NCBI GenBank assembly: GCA_050012495.1 | Contig: JBEKHB010000016.1 | Coordinates: forward strand, 1-64,000 | Length of the DNA: 64,000 nucleotides | Origin: BOG-1155 sp050012495 | Lineage (GTDB): Bacteria; Desulfobacterota; Syntrophorhabdia; Syntrophorhabdales; WCHB1-27 | Direction: 5' to 3' | In this document: one piece after another, positions 60,490-64,000 of the stretch | Layout: every line of letters begins with the position of its first letter | Position numbering within the stretch: position 1 is the stretch's first letter | Translations under genes and position numbers: made by a program | Notes under the pieces: model-generated | Told to the model about the DNA's origin: nothing | The model's input: only the letters and a program-made list of their open reading frames with translations | Database searches by the model: none

Positions 60490-62607
60490 ATGCATAGCCC
60501 GAACGGGAAGAAAACGAATGGAGCGCTCCGCCGCCTTTACGGGCTGGTAAAGGCGTTCCTCAAGGACTTCTACGCAGAATCGAAGCGGGGGACCCTCCAG
60601 CACAAGAAGGGCATCGCGATTTTTCTCTCCTTTGTTTTTCTCTCCTTTGTCGTTATCGTCGTTGGCCTGTTCAAAGTCTCCGAGACGCCCTTCTTCTGCG
60701 GCCTGTGCCATAACATGAAAACCTACGTCGAGTCCTGGAAGGCTTCGAGCCACAGGAACGTCGACTGCATCAAGTGCCACTACAGGCCCGGCTTTGTCAA
60801 CCACCTGAAGGGGAAGTGGCAGGACGGCCAATTATCCCTGGCCTACTTCATCACGGGCAAGAGCCCTACGAGACCCCATGCGGAGATAGATGACGCGAGC
60901 TGCCTGCAGAGCGGCTGCCACAAGAGGGCCGATTTGAAGGACGGTATGGTCTTCAAGAACGTGCTCTTCAGCCACCCCCGGCACATTGAGCAGATGAGGC
61001 GACAGATGCAGCTCCGCTGCACGACCTGCCACTCTCAGATCGTACAGGGCACCCATATGACGGTCACGGACGTGGAGTGCTTCATCTGCCATTTTTATAA
61101 AAGCGGGGAGAGCACCAGTCTCCCCACGGGCTGCAAAACCTGCCATTTCGAGGCGCGGGGCGATATCACGGTCGACAACGCGTTCGTCTTCAACCACAAG
61201 AGATATATCGACAGGGGCATACAGTGCAGCCGGTGCCACACGAACGTCATCTCCGGCGACGGGCACATACCCGATTTTGCCTGCCTGCAGTGCCACAACA
61301 AGAGGGAGATACTGGAGGCCAGGTATACCGCCGAATTTCTCCATCGGAAGCACGTGACGGACCATAAGGTCGAATGCTTCACCTGCCATTCGCCCATCAA
61401 ACATCAGATCACGGGCCTCCACTATAAGGGACAGCCGTCAGAGACCTGCTCCGGGTGCCATGGAGCGGGCGAGCACCTGTTCGAGGTGTCGATGTACCTG
61501 GGCAAAGGGGCGAGGCTTGTGGGGATGAGGCCGAACCGGATGGCGATTATCAACATGGACTGCGACGTATGCCACCGGAAAGGGTCCGAAAGTGGGCCGG
61601 GCGCGACGTGCAGGGACTGCCACGGCGACCTCACCGACGGGATGGCCGCGAGGTGGAAAAAGATAGTGAAGGAGCGTCAGGAGGAGCTGCGGGTGAGGAT
61701 CGCGGAGGCGTCGGAGGTTGCGGAAAAGCGGCCCGACCGCGGCATCGCGCGAGCGATCGGCGATGCGGAATATAATTACGCCTTCATCAAAAGAGCCGAC
61801 GGCGTGCACAACATCGTCTACACCGTGGAAGTGATCGAGGCGGCGAAGAAGGCGCTCCAGGCCGCCTTGGTGGGGAAGGGGCAAAATGCGCCGGGCCTGG
61901 GCGGCGGCACGGGAGAGGTGTCCTGCCTTGCCCTCTGTCACGGTGGGATTGCGGACAAATTGGTGTCCTTCGGCAGCGTGAGCTTCCCCCACGCGGTACA
62001 TATGGAAGGGGAGGACGGATGCGCGCGGTGCCACAGCCCGTATGCGCAGCACGGGCAGACGCGTCTTGCGGGCTGCAGCGACTGCCACCACGGCACGGGC
62101 ATGGGCAGGGTGCGGTGCAGCGACTGCCACCGTGCCGAGGAAGCCATGTTCCAGGGCAAGGGCGTGAAAGGCATTGCCGACACGCCGGACGCCATGTGGG
62201 GAAAAGTCACGTGCGTCCAGTGCCATGCCGGCGTGAGGCGGGGCAAGGCGGAGACTACGCCGACTCTGAAGGCCGGTTGCGCCGGCTGCCATGAAAAGGA
62301 GTACGGAAGCCTTGTTGACGGTTGGATGGCCCGGGACAAGAAGCTCCGGGAGACCTACGCCGCCTCGGCGGCGGCCCTTGAGAAGGGGTTGTCAGACCTC
62401 GAAAAGCGGCAGGGTAGACACTCTGTTCCCCTCCGCGCGCGTTATGACGAAATCAGCCACGACATGCAGTTCCTCGCGAAGGGAGGATGGTATCACAATC
62501 CGCAGTACGGGGAGGCCATAGCGGCGAAGATCACCGGCGAGAGCAGCTCTCTCCTCTCCATGATGAAGGCAGGCGTTGCCGGTCGGGCCATGATCATAAA
62601 GAAGTGA
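60490..62607 (+). CDS. NapC-type membrane-anchored multiheme cytochrome c (about 18 haem sites)
   Basis: A 705-residue cytochrome. One N-terminal transmembrane helix (about 43-63) is followed by a NapC/NirT-like start (FCGLCHNMKTYVESW). I count 16 canonical CXXCH sites (for example CIKCH, CTTCH, CFICH, CKTCH, CSRCH, CVQCH, CAGCH) plus one CX4CH (CLQSGCH) and one CX3CH (CLALCH), so up to 18 haems. A helical, haem-poor linker occurs near residues 390-470. The NapC-like module would take electrons from menaquinol and the rest would pass them across the periplasm, possibly to the cell surface. It lies 48 bp after atpE and may share its transcript. Whether the two non-canonical sites bind haem is unknown. 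Confidence 0.9.
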   Translation: MHSPNGKKTNGALRRLYGLVKAFLKDFYAESKRGTLQHKKGIAIFLSFVFLSFVVIVVGLFKVSETPFFCGLCHNMKTYVESWKASSHRNVDCIKCHYRPGFVNHLKGKWQDGQLSLAYFITGKSPTRPHAEIDDASCLQSGCHKRADLKDGMVFKNVLFSHPRHIEQMRRQMQLRCTTCHSQIVQGTHMTVTDVECFICHFYKSGESTSLPTGCKTCHFEARGDITVDNAFVFNHKRYIDRGIQCSRCHTNVISGDGHIPDFACLQCHNKREILEARYTAEFLHRKHVTDHKVECFTCHSPIKHQITGLHYKGQPSETCSGCHGAGEHLFEVSMYLGKGARLVGMRPNRMAIINMDCDVCHRKGSESGPGATCRDCHGDLTDGMAARWKKIVKERQEELRVRIAEASEVAEKRPDRGIARAIGDAEYNYAFIKRADGVHNIVYTVEVIEAAKKALQAALVGKGQNAPGLGGGTGEVSCLALCHGGIADKLVSFGSVSFPHAVHMEGEDGCARCHSPYAQHGQTRLAGCSDCHHGTGMGRVRCSDCHRAEEAMFQGKGVKGIADTPDAMWGKVTCVQCHAGVRRGKAETTPTLKAGCAGCHEKEYGSLVDGWMARDKKLRETYAASAAALEKGLSDLEKRQGRHSVPLRARYDEISHDMQFLAKGGWYHNPQYGEAIAAKITGESSSLLSMMKAGVAGRAMIIKK

Positions 62608-62608
62608 C

Positions 62609-64000
62609 TTATACTTTAAAGCTCTGGACCACACCTTTGAGGTCCTTCGCCAGAGTGGACAGGCCGGCCGCCGCCCCTGAAATCTCCTCCGAAGAAGAAA
62701 AAGTCTCTTTCGTCACTACCGAAATCTGGTTTATGTCCCTGGTGATCGCATTTGTCGTCGCGCTCATCTCCTCGATGGCGGTTGCTATCTGGTGCACGCC
62801 GCCGTAAAGACGGTCGATGCTCGTGATGATCTCCCCCAGAGCCGTCTGCGCCCGGGAAGAGTACTCCACTCCCGTGACAACCCTGTCTTTTGCCTGGTCC
62901 ATCGATTGCACGGTCTTCTCCACACCCAGCCTGATCGTGCTTATCATGTTCCCTATCTCCGTCGTAGAGGCAGACGTCCTTTCCGCGAGCTTTTTCACTT
63001 CATCTGCAACGACAGCAAACCCTCTCCCATGCTCTCCGGCCCGGGCGGCCTCGATTGCCGCATTAAGGGCGAGCAGGTTGGTCTGGTCGGCTATCTCATT
63101 GATTGCCGTGACGATATTTCCGATCTTTTCGGATTGCTTCCCCAGCTCTTTCACAAACCCCGACGCAGTCTCGACGGTTTCGGCGATGACGTTTACCTCC
63201 CTGATTGCCTTGTCCACCACCTCCTGCCCTCCTTTGGCAACTTCAACGGCCTGGCCGGCGGACGCGGCGACGCCGCTCGAGCTTCTCGCGATATCTTCCG
63301 AGGCCTGGTTCATCTGGACGGAGCCCGCCGCGACCTGAGTGGCCCTCTCAACCTGTTCCATGGCCCCTTTTGACAGGCTCTCCGCGGACACGCTCAGTTG
63401 TGCGCTGGCTGACGCTACATTCGTGGCCGACAGCGTCACTTCCCCCAGTGTCCGGCCCAGGTTGGAATTCATTGCGTCCATCGATTTCGCAAATATGCCC
63501 ATCTCGTCCTTCCTCGCCAGCGCATGGGGGGAAACGGGTATAGAAAAATCCCCTTTCGCCATCAAGTCTATATGGGCGGAAGAACGCTCGATCGGTATAG
63601 TGATGCTGCGGGTAATGGTCCGCGACAGCCACGCGCCCACGAGCAGGGTCAATACGCCAATACCCAGAAAAATGGTGCGTCCCGTGGAAATGTTTCCCTT
63701 CGCCTCATCGAACCTGACCAGCGTCCCCTTCTCGTTGTACGCCACAATATTATCGGCGGCTTCCATATAGCTCCCGGCTATCTTTGTCCCTTCTGCGAAT
63801 TTCTCCGCCGCCTGTGCGCTGCTGCCCGCCATGCCGAGTTCGATGACGGCGTCATTCGTTTCTCTGCCTTTTGCGACGCTTTCCTTGAAGCTCGCAATGA
63901 GCTGTTTTCCTTCCTCGCTGTCTTCGAGTCTCTCTATCTCATCCGCGGCCTTTTGGTATTTTTCCCGCGCCCCGGCGATCGTCTTTTTGGCGTCTTCTTT
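62609..64000 (-). CDS. Methyl-accepting chemotaxis protein (5' end outside window)
   Basis: The frame is open to the window edge, so the N-terminus is missing; the visible part is 463 residues. The first part is helical (consistent with a four-helix-bundle periplasmic sensor), followed by a transmembrane helix (IFLGIGVLTLLVGAWLS), a HAMP domain (RSITIPIERSSAHID) and the signalling domain with the conserved hairpin tip EIADQTNLLALNAAIEAARAGEHGRGFAVVADEV split across about 220-260. It would signal to CheA. It is convergent with the cytochrome gene, one base apart. Confidence 0.92.
   Translation of the reverse strand, partial: KEDAKKTIAGAREKYQKAADEIERLEDSEEGKQLIASFKESVAKGRETNDAVIELGMAGSSAQAAEKFAEGTKIAGSYMEAADNIVAYNEKGTLVRFDEAKGNISTGRTIFLGIGVLTLLVGAWLSRTITRSITIPIERSSAHIDLMAKGDFSIPVSPHALARKDEMGIFAKSMDAMNSNLGRTLGEVTLSATNVASASAQLSVSAESLSKGAMEQVERATQVAAGSVQMNQASEDIARSSSGVAASAGQAVEVAKGGQEVVDKAIREVNVIAETVETASGFVKELGKQSEKIGNIVTAINEIADQTNLLALNAAIEAARAGEHGRGFAVVADEVKKLAERTSASTTEIGNMISTIRLGVEKTVQSMDQAKDRVVTGVEYSSRAQTALGEIITSIDRLYGGVHQIATAIEEMSATTNAITRDINQISVVTKETFSSSEEISGAAAGLSTLAKDLKGVVQSFKV

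Overview
The window reads as chromosomal DNA of a GC-rich, Gram-negative, strictly anaerobic or syntrophic bacterium, most likely a Desulfobacterota (former deltaproteobacterial) lineage close to Syntrophorhabdus-type organisms. The reasons are an indolepyruvate:ferredoxin oxidoreductase, paired BcrA/BcrD-like activator ATPases with an acyl-CoA ligase, a class I hybrid-cluster protein, multiheme c-type cytochromes with NrfD/NapC modules, sigma-54 activators and many soluble hybrid histidine kinases. The taxonomy is inference; no rRNA is present.

Layout. 0.4-7 kb: a LuxR-type regulator with a degenerate receiver, a putative exported protein, a PilZ/zinc-ribbon sigma-54 activator and a large SWI2/SNF2 ATPase. 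7.2-10.1 kb: a membrane redox module (tetraheme cytochrome, Tat-exported four-cluster Fe-S protein, NrfD-type quinol protein). 10.2-14.2 kb: superoxide dismutase, a DUF1015 remnant, trmN6, a polyprenyl synthase, a RelE-type toxin-antitoxin pair, a small protein with three FliM-N-like motifs, and a MITE-like repeat. 14.2-22.6 kb: acyl-CoA ligase plus two BcrA/D-like ATPases, a sigma-54 activator beside a sigma-54-promoted Cys-rich small gene, and iorA with an IclR regulator. 22.6-33.2 kb: a long tightly packed, often overlapping housekeeping operon ftsH-folP-cdaA-ybbR-pdxJ-acpS-nnrD-tsaE-lysC-cimA plus a stand-alone LeuA regulatory domain; glmM, often found between ybbR and pdxJ, is absent. 33.2-38 kb: a truncated FAD reductase, dnaK and lon. 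38-57 kb: signalling-rich DNA (three histidine kinases and a 1661-residue CheB-CheR-PAS-GAF-kinase-receiver fusion), a CobA-HemD fusion, cstA with a duplicated N-terminal fragment, a flavin reductase-like protein, an HD protein, and hcp with its ferredoxin. 57.5-58.6 kb: a decayed defence-type island (TOTE primase fragment, HigA with vestigial HigB, degenerate repeats) beside tRNA-Lys(CUU). 58.7-64 kb: F0 ATP synthase genes (atpZ/I, atpI, atpB, atpE with a Na+-type ligand signature), a NapC-type cytochrome with about 18 haem sites, and the C-terminal part of a chemoreceptor running off the window.

How the parts fit: carbon and energy genes (ligase, BcrA/D-like activators, IorA, NrfD and NapC modules, F0) fit fermentation or syntrophy with low-potential electron carriers and possibly a sodium gradient. 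Hcp sits behind a near-perfect HcpR-type palindrome. Several genes survive only as C- or N-terminal pieces (DUF1015, geranylgeranyl-reductase-like, CstA, TOTE, HigB), so decay and rearrangement recur in this stretch. All identifications are from reading motifs by eye; no database search was run.
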